DNA of 64,000 nucleotides, from contig CANLOQ010000004.1 in the NCBI GenBank assembly GCA_947492925.1, positions 1 to 64,000 on the forward strand, given 5' to 3'. The notes under the pieces were generated by a model, which was given only the letters and a program-made list of their open reading frames with translations, searched no databases and was not told where the DNA came from. Source of the DNA: an uncultured Sulfitobacter sp. Lineage in GTDB: Bacteria; Pseudomonadota; Alphaproteobacteria; Rhodobacterales; Rhodobacteraceae. The translations under genes were made by a program, and so were the position numbers. Shown piece after piece: positions 10,244 to 18,682 of the stretch (positions within the stretch are counted from its first letter, which is position 1; every line of letters begins with the position of its first letter).

Positions 10244-10639
10244 CTAGCCCGCCTGTTCGTCCAACCGTAGGCGGAGTTTTGCTGGCAATCGCGTGGGTTT
10301 TCCGGCGGTCGTCATACACACTGCCGTGACCTTGGCGCGGAAAATCACCTCATCCCCGCGCAATACGTCCTGATCAAACATCCAGCGCGCGCCCTTCATG
10401 TGATGCGCGGTGCGCACCTCAAGCCTGTCGCCAAACCGCCCTGCCCCCAGATAGTCCGCTTCCACCCGCGTGATGACAAACACGACATCTTCGTCCCGCA
10501 TGGCGCGCTGGTCCACCCCCAATTGCTCCACGATATCCGACCGCGCCCGCTCGATATACTTGAGGTAATTGGCATAGTAGACGATCCCGGCCATATCGGT
10601 GTCTTCGTAAAAAATGCGCACGGGAAAACTGTGGCTCAT
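10244..10639 (-). CDS. ybgC: Tol-Pal-associated acyl-CoA thioesterase YbgC
   Basis: 131 residues, a hot-dog-fold thioesterase. The 4-hydroxybenzoyl-CoA-thioesterase-type active-site block is at 11-25 (YEDTDMAGIVYYANY, catalytic Asp most likely D15), followed by LKYIERARSD. In proteobacteria YbgC is genetically linked to tol-pal and is thought to act in phospholipid metabolism. The start overlaps the stop of the preceding gene by 4 bases (ATGA), so the two are probably translated together. Confidence 0.95.
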   Translation of the reverse strand: MSHSFPVRIFYEDTDMAGIVYYANYLKYIERARSDIVEQLGVDQRAMRDEDVVFVITRVEADYLGAGRFGDRLEVRTAHHMKGARWMFDQDVLRGDEVIFRAKVTAVCMTTAGKPTRLPAKLRLRLDEQAG

Positions 10640-11259
10640 TGCACCGCTCCAATCCTTGCCGCCAGCCGCAGCGCATGGCTCGCGTCCTGCGCGGCACCCG
10701 GCAACACCGGATCATAGGCCGCGCGCAGCAGTGCCGCGATGTCGGGGCGCAAAACGGTCGTATCCCCCGCCACCATCAAGGGCGAGCGATCCTGAAACGC
10801 GGCATCCGACCACAGCACCATCGACTGAACAATCTGGCTCAGCGCAAGCGTCTGGGCAGGCACTTCGCTTAAGTGCTTGTCCATCCGCAAAAATACGAAA
10901 CAGGCCTTGATCGCGCCGCGTTCATCAAACCGGAAAAACCGGTACTGGTTCGCCTCCGCCCGCTCCAGCCGCGCCACCAGTGGCACCAGATCAGGCACCA
11001 GCCGGTCCATCCCCGGCACGTCAGGCAGTTCGGACCATGCCTTGAAAAAGAACATCATCAGGTTCGACCCCAACTCGGCGTCCATTTCCCCCATTTCGTG
11101 GCCCGCCAATTCACAGGTCGCCTCAATCGCACCCTTCACGACCCCAAGCGTGGCATCGTCCACACCAAACACCACCGGGCAAATCGCCCGCCCCCAGCGT
11201 GCAAAAGCAAAACTGCCGTCCGTGCGCGTGAACAGCGCCTCAATCTCTTCCGGGCTCAC
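10636..11259 (-). CDS. Conserved hypothetical protein between ruvB and ybgC
   Basis: About 207 residues from a GTG at 11259 that has GGGAG 8 bases upstream. An ATG 24 bases further upstream (11283) is in frame but has no ribosome-binding site. I recognise no domain. The sequence is soluble and slightly acidic, with blocks such as SFAFARWGRAICPVVFGVDD, LGSNLMMFFFKAWSEL and QYRFFRFDERGAIKACFVFLRMD. It overlaps ybgC by 4 bases and lies 81 bp downstream of ruvB. That position suggests a link with the Tol-Pal/YbgC function, but this is inference from context only. Confidence 0.7.
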   Translation of the reverse strand: MSPEEIEALFTRTDGSFAFARWGRAICPVVFGVDDATLGVVKGAIEATCELAGHEMGEMDAELGSNLMMFFFKAWSELPDVPGMDRLVPDLVPLVARLERAEANQYRFFRFDERGAIKACFVFLRMDKHLSEVPAQTLALSQIVQSMVLWSDAAFQDRSPLMVAGDTTVLRPDIAALLRAAYDPVLPGAAQDASHALRLAARIGAVQ

Positions 11260-11340
11260 AACGCAGGCTCCCTGAACAAACATCCCAAGTCAAACGCACC
11301 CCCCGCTTCATCTTTCCAATACAATTCAAAAAACAAGAGA

Positions 11341-12360
11341 TCACCCAAACAAATCGCTTTGCGACTTGGGCGGTGTCATCCCCAAATGCACCCATGCCTT
11401 CTGCGCCAGCATCCGCCCGCGCGGCGTGCGCTGGATCAATCCCTGCTGCAACAAGAACGGCTCGATCACTTCCTCCAGCGCATCGCGGCTCTCTGACAGG
11501 GCCGCCGACATCGTTTCAATCCCCACAGGCCCCCCCTGATAATTCTCGGCAATCAGGCTCAGATACCGCCGGTCCGCGCCGTCTAGCCCCAGATGATCCA
11601 CGCCCAGCCGCGTCAGCGCCATATCGGCCAGTTCGCGCGTCACCCGCCCGTCGCCTTCGACCAGCGCAAAATCCACCACCCGCCGCAAAAGCCGCCCGGC
11701 AATCCGCGGTGTGCCGCGCGCGCGCTTGGCAATCTCGCGCGCGCCGCCTTCATCGGCAGGGGCCCCCAGCTTGCGGGCGTTGCGGTCCACGATGATGAAC
11801 AACTCGTCCTCTGTGTAGAACTGCAACCGCGTCGGAATGCCGAACCGGTCGCGCAGCGGCGTCGTCAGCAGACCCATCCGCGTCGTTGCCCCCACCAGCG
11901 TGAAGGGCTGCAATTCAATCCGCACCGTGCGCGCCGCTGGCCCCTCGCCGATCACCAGATCAAGCTCGAAATCCTCCAGCGCGGGGTAGAGTACTTCCTC
12001 CACTGCTGGGTTCAGCCGGTGTATCTCGTCAATGAACAGCACGTCGCGCGCCTCAAGATTGGTCAGGATCGCCGCCAGATCGCCCGCTTTGGCCAGCACC
12101 GGGCCAGAGGTCATGCGAAACCCCACGCCCAACTCGCGCGCCATGATCTGCGCCAGCGTGGTCTTGCCCAGACCGGGCGGGCCGTGAAACAGCGTATGAT
12201 CCATCGCCTCGCCCCGCTGCTTGGCCGACTGGATGAACACCGCGAGGTTCGAGCGCGCCTCGGCCTGCCCCACAAATTCGGCCAGCATCTGCGGCCGCAA
12301 AGCGCGGTCCGTGTCCTCGGGCAACGGCTCCGGCCGTACGGTAGGGTCAATCTCGGTCAC
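11341..12360 (-). CDS. ruvB: Holliday junction branch migration ATPase RuvB
   Basis: 339 residues, normal length. RuvB is the hexameric AAA+ motor that drives branch migration with RuvA. Walker [10 protein letters not shown] is at 60-68, Walker B with DEIHRL at about 111-116, sensor 1 near GATTRMGLL, and the C-terminal winged helix contains TPRGRMLA. The start is GTG at 12360. It sits 47 bp downstream of ruvA in a ruvC-ruvA-ruvB operon. Confidence 0.98.
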   Translation of the reverse strand: MTEIDPTVRPEPLPEDTDRALRPQMLAEFVGQAEARSNLAVFIQSAKQRGEAMDHTLFHGPPGLGKTTLAQIMARELGVGFRMTSGPVLAKAGDLAAILTNLEARDVLFIDEIHRLNPAVEEVLYPALEDFELDLVIGEGPAARTVRIELQPFTLVGATTRMGLLTTPLRDRFGIPTRLQFYTEDELFIIVDRNARKLGAPADEGGAREIAKRARGTPRIAGRLLRRVVDFALVEGDGRVTRELADMALTRLGVDHLGLDGADRRYLSLIAENYQGGPVGIETMSAALSESRDALEEVIEPFLLQQGLIQRTPRGRMLAQKAWVHLGMTPPKSQSDLFG

Positions 12361-12407
12361 TGGTGTTCCAAACGAAGGAAGCCCGCACGGGGCTTGATGA
12401 GCCTACC

Positions 12408-13070
12408 CTAGCCTTTCGGGGCCAGAAGTTTCAACGCAGCGCGGATAAGATCGGGGGTTGAGGCCCCCTCCATCTCACCCGCCGCTTGCGCCACCGCCCC
12501 CGCCGCGTCGCCGGGGCCATAGCCTAGGTTGCCCAGCGCCGACAACGCCTCGGCCTGTGCAGAGCTACCAGCCGCCGCCGGTGCTGCCGGTTTGGGCCGC
12601 ACATCCTCCAAAACCTCGGCTTCTGCTTCGCCTTGCGCCTGCGCCAGCGTGCCCGACATCGCCATCACACTCGGCGCCTTGTCCTTGAGATCCAGCACAA
12701 CCCGCTGCGCGATCTTCGGCCCCACACCCTTGGCCGCCTTCACCGCGTTCCAGTCACCCAGCGCAATCGCGCGGCTGACCCCATCAGGCCCCAGCGTGCC
12801 CAGTATCGCCAGCGATGCCTTGGCCCCCACGCCCTGCACGGATGTCAGCAGCCGGTGCCATTCCTTTTCCACAAGGGTCTGAAAGCCGAACAACTGCATC
12901 AGGTCTTCGCGCACCACCAGATCGGTGAACAGCGCCACAACCTCCCCCACGGCGGGCAAAGCTGCCAGCGTGCGGTCTGAACAGAACACCAGATAGCCCA
13001 CGCCGCGCACGTCAATCAGCACGTGATCAGACGCGCGGTAATCAATCCGCCCGGTGATCTTGCCAATCAT
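12408..13070 (-). CDS. ruvA: Holliday junction branch migration protein RuvA
   Basis: 220 residues from the ATG at 13070 ([11 protein letters not shown]), the universally conserved N-terminus. The frame is open further upstream, but that region overlaps ruvC. Domains are an OB fold (1-62), a tandem helix-hairpin-helix region with [16 protein letters not shown] and [20 protein letters not shown] (about 70-140), an Ala/Pro-rich linker, and a C-terminal RuvB-binding domain (about 170-220, [15 protein letters not shown]). The tetramer clamps the junction. The start overlaps the ruvC stop by 4 bases. Confidence 0.97.
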   Translation of the reverse strand: MIGKITGRIDYRASDHVLIDVRGVGYLVFCSDRTLAALPAVGEVVALFTDLVVREDLMQLFGFQTLVEKEWHRLLTSVQGVGAKASLAILGTLGPDGVSRAIALGDWNAVKAAKGVGPKIAQRVVLDLKDKAPSVMAMSGTLAQAQGEAEAEVLEDVRPKPAAPAAAGSSAQAEALSALGNLGYGPGDAAGAVAQAAGEMEGASTPDLIRAALKLLAPKG

Positions 13071-13570
13071 GCTGACGCCCTCGCCACCGCCTGCGCCAGA
13101 CCCGCCGCGCCACCGTGGTGCGCGTGGCAAATGGCAATCGCCAAAGCATCCGCCGCGTCAGGCCCCGCAATCACAACGCCCGGCAGTTGAATGCCGACCA
13201 TATGCGCCACCTGCACCTTGTCCGCGTGCCCGACACCAACAACCGTCTTTTTCACCTTGTTCGGCGCGTATTCCCCCACGCTCACCCCCGCCTGCGCCGG
13301 CACCAGCATCGCAATGCCCCGCGCCTGTCCCAGTTTCAGGGTGCCCGCGCCATCCTTGTTCACAAAAGTCTGCTCCACCGCCGCCGTCTCCGGCCGGTAC
13401 GTCCCGAAAATATCGCTAAGTTGCCGGTGCAGCGACAGCAACCGCTGCGCCAGATCATCCCCTTCGGACCGACACACGCCGTTGGCCACATGCCGCAACC
13501 GGCTGCCCGTCACGTCAATCACGCCCCAGCCAAGGTTGCGCAACCCCGGATCAATGCCAATTACCCGCAT
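13067..13570 (-). CDS. ruvC: Crossover junction endodeoxyribonuclease RuvC
   Basis: 167 residues. RuvC resolves Holliday junctions. The catalytic acidic residues are visible: D7 in [15 protein letters not shown]66 in AAVEQTFV, and a C-terminal aspartate pair in [18 protein letters not shown]. The ATG at 13570 is the first gene of the ruvCAB operon. A 344-bp non-coding stretch lies upstream and presumably holds the promoter. Confidence 0.97.
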   Translation of the reverse strand: MRVIGIDPGLRNLGWGVIDVTGSRLRHVANGVCRSEGDDLAQRLLSLHRQLSDIFGTYRPETAAVEQTFVNKDGAGTLKLGQARGIAMLVPAQAGVSVGEYAPNKVKKTVVGVGHADKVQVAHMVGIQLPGVVIAGPDAADALAIAICHAHHGGAAGLAQAVARASA

Positions 13571-13914
13571 TTCAAACCTGCCCCACTGCCCTGATCATTC
13601 AAATTGTTGCTTTTTTGATGCACTAGCACGAAACGCGAACATCCGCCAAGCTTTTCCGCAGGCGGCACATTTCCGACACCACCCGTGTCGCAATTGCAGA
13701 AAGGTGTCGGTTTTCGCCTTTGCAAGTGCAGAAAACGACATCCGCGCAGTCCGATTTATGCCAAAGTTTCCGGTAGGTTAACCATGATTTCGAGTTATGC
13801 AAAAACAGCATATCACACATGCAATCTGTGCCATTGCACTGTTCTCGAATGCGACCTATCTGCCGCTCAGACGCCAAAGAAATTGGCACAATATCTTACA
13901 CAAGGACGGCTCAA
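13571..13914. other. Divergent intergenic region between ruvC and the DUF1127 gene
   Basis: 344 bp without a convincing gene. It should hold the promoters of ruvC (leftward) and of the DUF1127 gene (rightward). It contains an 8-bp inverted repeat (13673-13680 / 13703-13710) and two copies of TGCAGAAA (13695 onward and 13728 onward). An open minus-strand frame at 13623-13889 has unusual composition, with many Cys and no recognisable domain, and is not called. Confidence 0.6.
13673..13710. repeat. Inverted repeat CCGACACC...GGTGTCGG
   Basis: Perfect 8-bp arms at 13673-13680 and 13703-13710 separated by 22 bases. It could be a two-site operator or a hairpin in a long leader of either divergent gene. 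It is followed by a short T run (TTTTC) on the plus strand, so a weak terminator or attenuator is also possible. Confidence 0.4.
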
Positions 13915-14124
13915 ATGGCAGCTTTTGATACAACCCGCACCGCTTACGGCTCCTCCTCGGCCGTTTCCTCCTTCATCTCCCGCGCAATGGGCTATGTCAT
14001 CGCATGGAATGACGCGCGCGTGACACGCAAGGCGCTTTCTTCACTGTCTGATCGTGAACTGGCAGACATCGGCCTGATCCGTGGCGACATCGACACAGTG
14101 GCTGAAACCAACTTCATCCGCTAA
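13915..14124 (+). CDS. DUF1127 domain-containing small protein
   Basis: 69 residues. The C-terminal half carries the DUF1127 (YjiS-like) signature: an aromatic/acidic WNDARVTRKALSSLSDRELADIGL followed by RGDI. In alphaproteobacteria such small arginine-containing proteins have been linked to phosphate and carbon metabolism or RNA turnover, but this one has no direct functional clue. The ATG at 13915 has AAGGA upstream. An upstream in-frame ATG at 13819 would add 32 residues outside the conserved region and is not preferred. It ends at a strong bidirectional terminator. Confidence 0.85.
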   Translation: MAAFDTTRTAYGSSSAVSSFISRAMGYVIAWNDARVTRKALSSLSDRELADIGLIRGDIDTVAETNFIR

Positions 14125-14205
14125 CCGGTTTCCCGGTCCGGCCGGCGCAGCGGATCACAGATCCGCTCCTGCGTCGGCAGGCCCTGCCGGGTGAACGCAC
14201 CACGT

Positions 14206-14245
14206 AAAAAAGCCGCGCCCTGACCCTCAGGAGCGCGGCTTTTTC
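14206..14245. terminator. Bidirectional rho-independent terminator
   Basis: A perfect stem AGCCGCGC (14211-14218) / GCGCGGCT (14233-14240) is flanked by five As on the left and four to five Ts on the right. It therefore works in both directions. It ends the DUF1127 transcript (plus) and the 14313-14663 gene (minus). Confidence 0.85.
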
Positions 14246-14312
14246 ATGCCTTGGAGAAGCAACGTATTATGTGTTCTGCACCCGGCTTTTGCGCCGGACG
14301 CAGATGAATGTC

Positions 14313-14663
14313 TTAGCGCAGGACCGGTGCCACCTTTTCGGCAACGGCCTCGGTCACTGGATCAATCGCCAGTGCGCGGGCACCGACTTTTTCAATCGCG
14401 GTGCCGTTTTCCAGCTTTGCGATGCGTTCGTTATAGGTCACCGGGCCAACCGTGGCGATGGTGAACACCTTGAAGCCCATGAAGCCGATCACAACCAGTG
14501 CAACCAGTTTCAGCACGCCGCGTCCGCCCGAACGGCGGCGCTTTGGAACGGCGACGATCATGCCGTCCTTGGTCACGCGGGTGGCATAACCAGAAGTCAT
14601 TTTGGCGTGTTTACGCCCGTGGTTCTGAAGGCGTGTGACAAAGTGGTCGCGGGTCTCAACCAT
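14313..14663 (-). CDS. Conserved hypothetical single-pass membrane protein
   Basis: 116 residues with a basic N-terminal part (MVETRDHFVTRLQNHGRKHA... KRRRSGGRG), one hydrophobic helix at about 50-70 (VLKLVALVVIGFMGFKVFTIA) and an alanine-rich C-terminal tail likely in the periplasm. I do not recognise the family. The ATG at 14663 has only a weak GAGAG upstream. It converges on the DUF1127 gene across a shared terminator and lies downstream of prmA? No: prmA is upstream in map order to the right and is separated by a 113-bp gap that includes a hairpin, so independent transcription is likely. Confidence 0.6.
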   Translation of the reverse strand: MVETRDHFVTRLQNHGRKHAKMTSGYATRVTKDGMIVAVPKRRRSGGRGVLKLVALVVIGFMGFKVFTIATVGPVTYNERIAKLENGTAIEKVGARALAIDPVTEAVAEKVAPVLR

Positions 14664-14678
14664 GGCAGATTACTCTCA

Positions 14679-14708
14679 TTTAACAATCGGCCCCCACCGG
14701 CTGTTAAA
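14679..14708. repeat. Imperfect inverted repeat in the leader of the 116-residue protein gene
   Basis: TTTAACAATCGG (14679-14690) and CCGGCTGTTAAA (14697-14708) pair at 10 of 12 positions with a 6-base loop. It lies 16 bases upstream of the ATG at 14663, between prmA and this gene, and could be an operator or a leader hairpin. Confidence 0.4.
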
Positions 14709-14776
14709 GAATTATTAGCCAAGGATTGTGGCAAAATCTGGGCAACTGCCTCAAATACACCTCAAAAGACATGAAT

Positions 14777-15649
14777 TTAGGTCATTTTTTGAAGTGTTAA
14801 TGTCGTCCAGTCAACAATGCTCTCGCGGTGGATCAGATTGACGCCGGATTGTGCATAAACCGCCAGCACATCGTCGGCCTGTTCGTTCAAAATTCCCGAA
14901 AGAATCGCATAGCCACCCGGTTGCAGCGCCGCCGCCATGTCCGGGGCAAGCGCCACCAGCGGACCTTTAAGGATATTGGCGAACACCAGATCAAACGGCG
15001 CCGCTGCGGCGAGATCGGGATGGTCAAACCCCGCGGCTTCAACACAGGTCACCCGTCCCTCCAGCCCGTTTGCCGTCACATTTGCCCGCGCCACGTCCAC
15101 CGCGACCTCGTCAATGTCACTGGCCAGCACCGTTTGCGGCCAAATCCGCGCCGCCGCCATCGCCAGCACCGCCGTCCCGCAGCCGATGTCGGCCACATTC
15201 TGCCCCTCAAACCCGTCCAATGCCAACCGGTCCAGCGCGCGCAGGCAGCCCAGTGTCGTGCCGTGATGGCCCGTTCCGAATGCCATCGCCGCTTCGATCA
15301 ACAGCGGCTCGCATCCTTCGGGAACCTTATCCGCATCGTGCGATCCATAAACAAAGAACCGCCCCGCCTCGACCGGCGACAGTTCGCGCCGCACATGCGC
15401 CACCCAATCTGTCTCCGGCAACTCTGACACGGTAAACGGCTTTGCCCCCATCGCTGCGGCCAGCACCGCAAGGGCCGCCTCGTCCGGGCTTTCCTCAAAG
15501 TAACCGCCCACTTCCCACAGGCCCGATCCGTCTTCCATCTCGAACACGCCCACACCTGTGGGTTCCGGCACCAGCCGCTCCATCGCCTCGCCCAGCGCAT
15601 AGGCAGGGGCGCGCCCTTCAAGAGTGGTCAACGCGGTGTAAGTGGTCAT
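14777..15649 (-). CDS. prmA: Ribosomal protein L11 methyltransferase PrmA
   Basis: 290 residues. PrmA trimethylates lysines and the N-terminus of ribosomal protein L11 using SAM. The N-terminal substrate-recognition domain is short and divergent, as usual in alphaproteobacteria. The methyltransferase core shows AMAFGTGHHGTTLGCL, then NVADIGCGTAVLAMAAARIW (SAM motif I) and DLVFANILKGPLVALAPDM, which contains the NPPY-like N-I-L-K motif typical of PrmA. The ATG at 15649 lies 17 bp downstream of the MATE gene stop, so it may share a transcript with the MFS and MATE genes. Confidence 0.95.
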   Translation of the reverse strand: MTTYTALTTLEGRAPAYALGEAMERLVPEPTGVGVFEMEDGSGLWEVGGYFEESPDEAALAVLAAAMGAKPFTVSELPETDWVAHVRRELSPVEAGRFFVYGSHDADKVPEGCEPLLIEAAMAFGTGHHGTTLGCLRALDRLALDGFEGQNVADIGCGTAVLAMAAARIWPQTVLASDIDEVAVDVARANVTANGLEGRVTCVEAAGFDHPDLAAAAPFDLVFANILKGPLVALAPDMAAALQPGGYAILSGILNEQADDVLAVYAQSGVNLIHRESIVDWTTLTLQKMT

Positions 15650-15666
15650 ATCTGTCTCCGGTGCGC

Positions 15667-17061
15667 TCAGCGTCTGCGGTGTCTGTCGGGGTTCGGGTAG
15701 GGCCGTGGATGCACATCGTCAAGGGTGGCATCCTGCGGGCCGCGCAGGCCGCGCACATAGAACCATCCCCAGGTCGCCGCAACCACACCCATCACCGCCC
15801 CTGCCAGCGCCTGCCCGTAAATCACACCCGACGCGCCAAAGCCCACCGCCAGCCACGCCGCCGCCGGATAGCTCAGCACGCCGTCCTTGATCCAGTTCAC
15901 CAGTGTGGACCACCCCGGCCTGCCCAGATTGTTGAACGCCGCATTCGACACAAACAGCGCCCCGATAAACACAAAGCCGCCGACCCCCACCAGCGTGAAC
16001 GAACGGATCACCTCCACCCCCACTCCGGTCAGGCCGAAGGCCGCAATCACATAGGGCGTCGCCACCAGCATCAGCCCCCAGGCGATGACCGTATAGACAC
16101 AGCAAAACACCAGCGCATTGCGGTACGTGCTGCGCACCCGCGCCATCTGGCCCGCGCCAAAATTCTGGCCAAAGATGCCACCAATCGCCCCCGACAGCGC
16201 AAACACGCCACCAAAGACAACCACCGTCAGCCGCCCCACCACGGCCCACGCCGCCATTGCGTCATCCCCGTGACGCGCCATCACAACGGTCAGAATGTAG
16301 TTGCCAACCGGCGTCGACATCTGTGTGGCAATGGCCGGGCCGGCCACAGCCATGAACGGCCCCGCAATGTTGCGCAGCGTCCGCAGGCGGGGCCGGTCCA
16401 CCAACTTCATCTGCACTACCGCCAGAAATACTGCGACCGCCAGCAAGGAAAAGCGAAACAGCACCAGCCCAATCGCCGCCCCGTCCAGCCCCCAGCCCAT
16501 CCAGAAGATCAGTACCGGATCAACCACCATCAGGACACAGCCCGACAGCAGCGTGATATACATCGCCTTGGCCCCAAAGCCGTCCGCCCTCAGCGTGCCC
16601 GACAACACCAGTGCCGCCGACATCGGAATAAGCGAAGGAATGGTGATCGCCAGATAACGGGCCGCCAGCCGCGCCGTCTCGCCCTCGGCACCGGCAAACC
16701 CTACAAGCTGATGGCGCAACAGCACGATCAGCGCAGACACCACAGTCAGAATGAACGCCGCAATCACCACGCCCGCGCCCGCCTGCCTGCGCGCCTGATC
16801 ACGGTTGCCCGCCCCGATGCTCTGCGAGATCACAGCAGTCGCCGCAATCATCAGCCCCACGGCCACGGAAACCGAAAAGAACTGCACCGCATAGGCAAAA
16901 CCAATGGCCGCGACAAGCTGCGCATCGCCCAGTTGCGACACCCAGAAGAGGTTCGCCGCGTCCACCAGAAAAACAAAGGTAATGCCCATCGCGCCCGTTG
17001 CGGTCATGCGCACCACATGCCCCATCGTACTGCCATTCAGAAACCGCCCGGGGGCCTGCAT
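15667..17061 (-). CDS. MATE family multidrug efflux transporter
   Basis: About 464 residues with roughly 12 hydrophobic helices. The fold is recognisable as MATE (NorM/DinF-type), with an N-terminal half containing FLVDAANLFWVSQLGD and a long internal repeat around SGTLRADGFGAKAMY. Such proteins are Na+- or H+-coupled exporters of cationic drugs or metabolites; the substrate is not predictable here. The ATG at 17061 overlaps the stop of the upstream MFS gene (TGATG), so the two transporters are translationally coupled. A GTG one codon upstream is also possible. Confidence 0.9.
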   Translation of the reverse strand: MQAPGRFLNGSTMGHVVRMTATGAMGITFVFLVDAANLFWVSQLGDAQLVAAIGFAYAVQFFSVSVAVGLMIAATAVISQSIGAGNRDQARRQAGAGVVIAAFILTVVSALIVLLRHQLVGFAGAEGETARLAARYLAITIPSLIPMSAALVLSGTLRADGFGAKAMYITLLSGCVLMVVDPVLIFWMGWGLDGAAIGLVLFRFSLLAVAVFLAVVQMKLVDRPRLRTLRNIAGPFMAVAGPAIATQMSTPVGNYILTVVMARHGDDAMAAWAVVGRLTVVVFGGVFALSGAIGGIFGQNFGAGQMARVRSTYRNALVFCCVYTVIAWGLMLVATPYVIAAFGLTGVGVEVIRSFTLVGVGGFVFIGALFVSNAAFNNLGRPGWSTLVNWIKDGVLSYPAAAWLAVGFGASGVIYGQALAGAVMGVVAATWGWFYVRGLRGPQDATLDDVHPRPYPNPDRHRRR

Positions 17062-18293
17062 CACTCCGCTGCCTGCGCCAGCGGTACGCTAAAGATGGTC
17101 TCTTTGCCCGGCACCGGATGACGCGGGATCAGCATCGCCAGACAGAACGACACTCCCGCCATCGCCGCCGCCAGAAAGAACACCGCCGCCGGCGACATCA
17201 GCCACAAAAGCCCCAGCCCCACGGGCAGGAACACCGCCGCAATATGGTTGATGGTAAAGGCGACCGCCGCCGTTGGCGCAATATCTGCCGGGTCCGCGAT
17301 CTTCTGGAAATAGGTCTTCAGCGCCAGTGCCAGCGCAAAGAACAGATGATCCAGCACATAAAGAACCGCCGCCACCACAACACCCCAGCCCGCGTAATAC
17401 ACACCGCCATAGGCCAGAAACACGCAGACCAGCCCAATGTACTCAAACCCCAGCGTGCGCCGCTCGCCAAAATACCCCACCGCACGCCCCATCAGCGGGG
17501 CCACCAGAATATTGATCACCAGGTTGATCAGATACAGCGTCGTGATCTCGTGCACATCGTACCCGAACCGCTCGACCATCATAAAGCCCGCAAAAACCAT
17601 GAAAATCTGCCGCCGCGCGCCCGACATGAATTGCAGCGCGTAATAAAGCCAGTACCTCTTGCGCAGGATCATTTTCTTGTGCTGCACCGTCGGCGCCTCG
17701 AACTGCGGATAGGCCAGCATCGCCACAACCGCGATGGCCACCGTCACCCCGCCACCGATCATGTAAACGGTGTTATAGGACAGGCTCAGCGTCTCCCACA
17801 GCGCCATGATCAGAAGATAGGCCACCAGCGTCGCCCCGGACCCCGCCGCCAACAGCCACCCCAGCATGCGCGGCGCGTCCTCGATCTTCAGCCACTGCAG
17901 CTGCAAGGACTGGTTCACCGTCTCGTAATAATGAAACCCGATAGAGCTGAGCATGGTCAACGTCAGAATACCGCCCATAGACGGAAACCACGCCGTAAAC
18001 ATGGTGGCCACCCCCAGCAGCACCAGCGACACCAGCCCCAGAACCTGCTCGCGCACGAACATGATGATGGCAATGACCCCCACCGCCAGAAACCCGGGGA
18101 TCTCGCGCACGGTATGCAACAGCCCGATGTCGCCCCCGTCAAAATCTGCGACCTCGATGACGAAATTGTTCAAAAGCGCGGCCCACGTGTTGAACGCGAT
18201 GGGCATCGCCAGCGCCATCAGAAACAAAAGCGCCACGGGCCTGCGCCAGAAGGGCAGCGCCTTGGCCGCCTCAAGGGTGATGTACTGAGCCAT
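17061..18293 (-). CDS. MFS transporter
   Basis: 410 residues with 10-12 predicted membrane helices, of the major facilitator superfamily. The first helix region is FWRRPVALLFLMALAMPIAFNTW. The cytoplasmic loop between the two halves contains PQFEAPTVQHKKMILRKRYWLYY. I cannot name a substrate. The ATG at 18293 begins the three-gene run MFS-MATE-prmA. Its upstream region is a 389-bp gap carrying a large inverted repeat that could serve in its regulation. Confidence 0.85.
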   Translation of the reverse strand: MAQYITLEAAKALPFWRRPVALLFLMALAMPIAFNTWAALLNNFVIEVADFDGGDIGLLHTVREIPGFLAVGVIAIIMFVREQVLGLVSLVLLGVATMFTAWFPSMGGILTLTMLSSIGFHYYETVNQSLQLQWLKIEDAPRMLGWLLAAGSGATLVAYLLIMALWETLSLSYNTVYMIGGGVTVAIAVVAMLAYPQFEAPTVQHKKMILRKRYWLYYALQFMSGARRQIFMVFAGFMMVERFGYDVHEITTLYLINLVINILVAPLMGRAVGYFGERRTLGFEYIGLVCVFLAYGGVYYAGWGVVVAAVLYVLDHLFFALALALKTYFQKIADPADIAPTAAVAFTINHIAAVFLPVGLGLLWLMSPAAVFFLAAAMAGVSFCLAMLIPRHPVPGKETIFSVPLAQAAE

Positions 18294-18415
18294 AGTCTCT
18301 GCTTACGCCCGGTTTTGCCAAAAGACGATACGCAAAACGCGCGCCCTCCCGCCCGACCCTTTGGTTTCGGAGCCGCCGTTGCCTGCGACCGGCAGGACAG
18401 TCCGGTCCGCGATTG

Positions 18416-18466
18416 CCAAGAGAAATCATCGAGGGGCCCCTTTGGGGATACGATTATTTCTCTTGG
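18416..18466. repeat. Long inverted repeat with palindromic centre
   Basis: CCAAGAGAAATCATCG (18416-18431) pairs with CGATTATTTCTCTTGG (18451-18466) at 15 of 16 positions. The 19-base interval contains the perfect palindrome AGGGGCCCCT (18432-18441). It lies about 120 bp upstream of the MFS start. It could be an operator, a cruciform-forming element or the remnant of a small repeat element. Confidence 0.6.
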
Positions 18467-18626
18467 GAAGCGGGGAACGGTCTGTCAGGCAGGGCGCAGG
18501 CAAGGGTGGATACGAAACCATTTGGTTTTGGTGAGCCAGCAGCTTTTCATCTGCAAACCACAATGAACACGGACAGGCCCGCAGTATACAAAGAGCATCA
18601 GCGCTCCATTGTGAGGGGGCGGGAAC

Positions 18627-18648
18627 GCGGGTTTTCACGGAAACCCGC
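18627..18648. repeat. Hairpin just downstream of priA
   Basis: GCGGGTTT (18627-18634) and AAACCCGC (18641-18648) form a perfect 8-bp stem with a 6-base loop, 35 bp past the priA stop. There is no T run on the minus strand, so it is more likely an mRNA 3'-end stabiliser or REP-like hairpin than a classical terminator. Confidence 0.5.
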
Positions 18649-18682
18649 TGCCTCCCGCTCGACAGAACGCTGCGCGCTCGCC

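Larger units (their letters stand above)
18294..18682. other. 389-bp intergenic region between the MFS gene and priA
   Basis: No supported gene. An open minus-strand frame at 18426-18638 looks non-coding. The region holds two inverted repeats, listed separately (18416-18466 and 18627-18648). It serves as the downstream region of priA and the promoter region of the MFS-MATE-prmA run, since both read leftwards. Confidence 0.6.

Noticed and set aside
13623-13889. 88-codon minus-strand frame upstream of DUF1127
   Set aside because: Cys-rich, no domain, no clear ribosome-binding site, and it covers the likely promoter region.
13880-13914. Possible sigma-54 promoter (TTGGCAC) before the DUF1127 gene
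   Set aside because: The -24 half fits, but the required GC at the -12 position is missing at the correct spacing.
15442-18566. Very long plus-strand open frames opposite prmA, MATE and MFS genes
   Set aside because: Translations are Arg/His/Pro-rich with no domain, and the opposite strand codes for recognised proteins.
18426-18638. 70-codon minus-strand frame in the priA-MFS gap
   Set aside because: No family, poor composition and it spans part of the inverted repeat.
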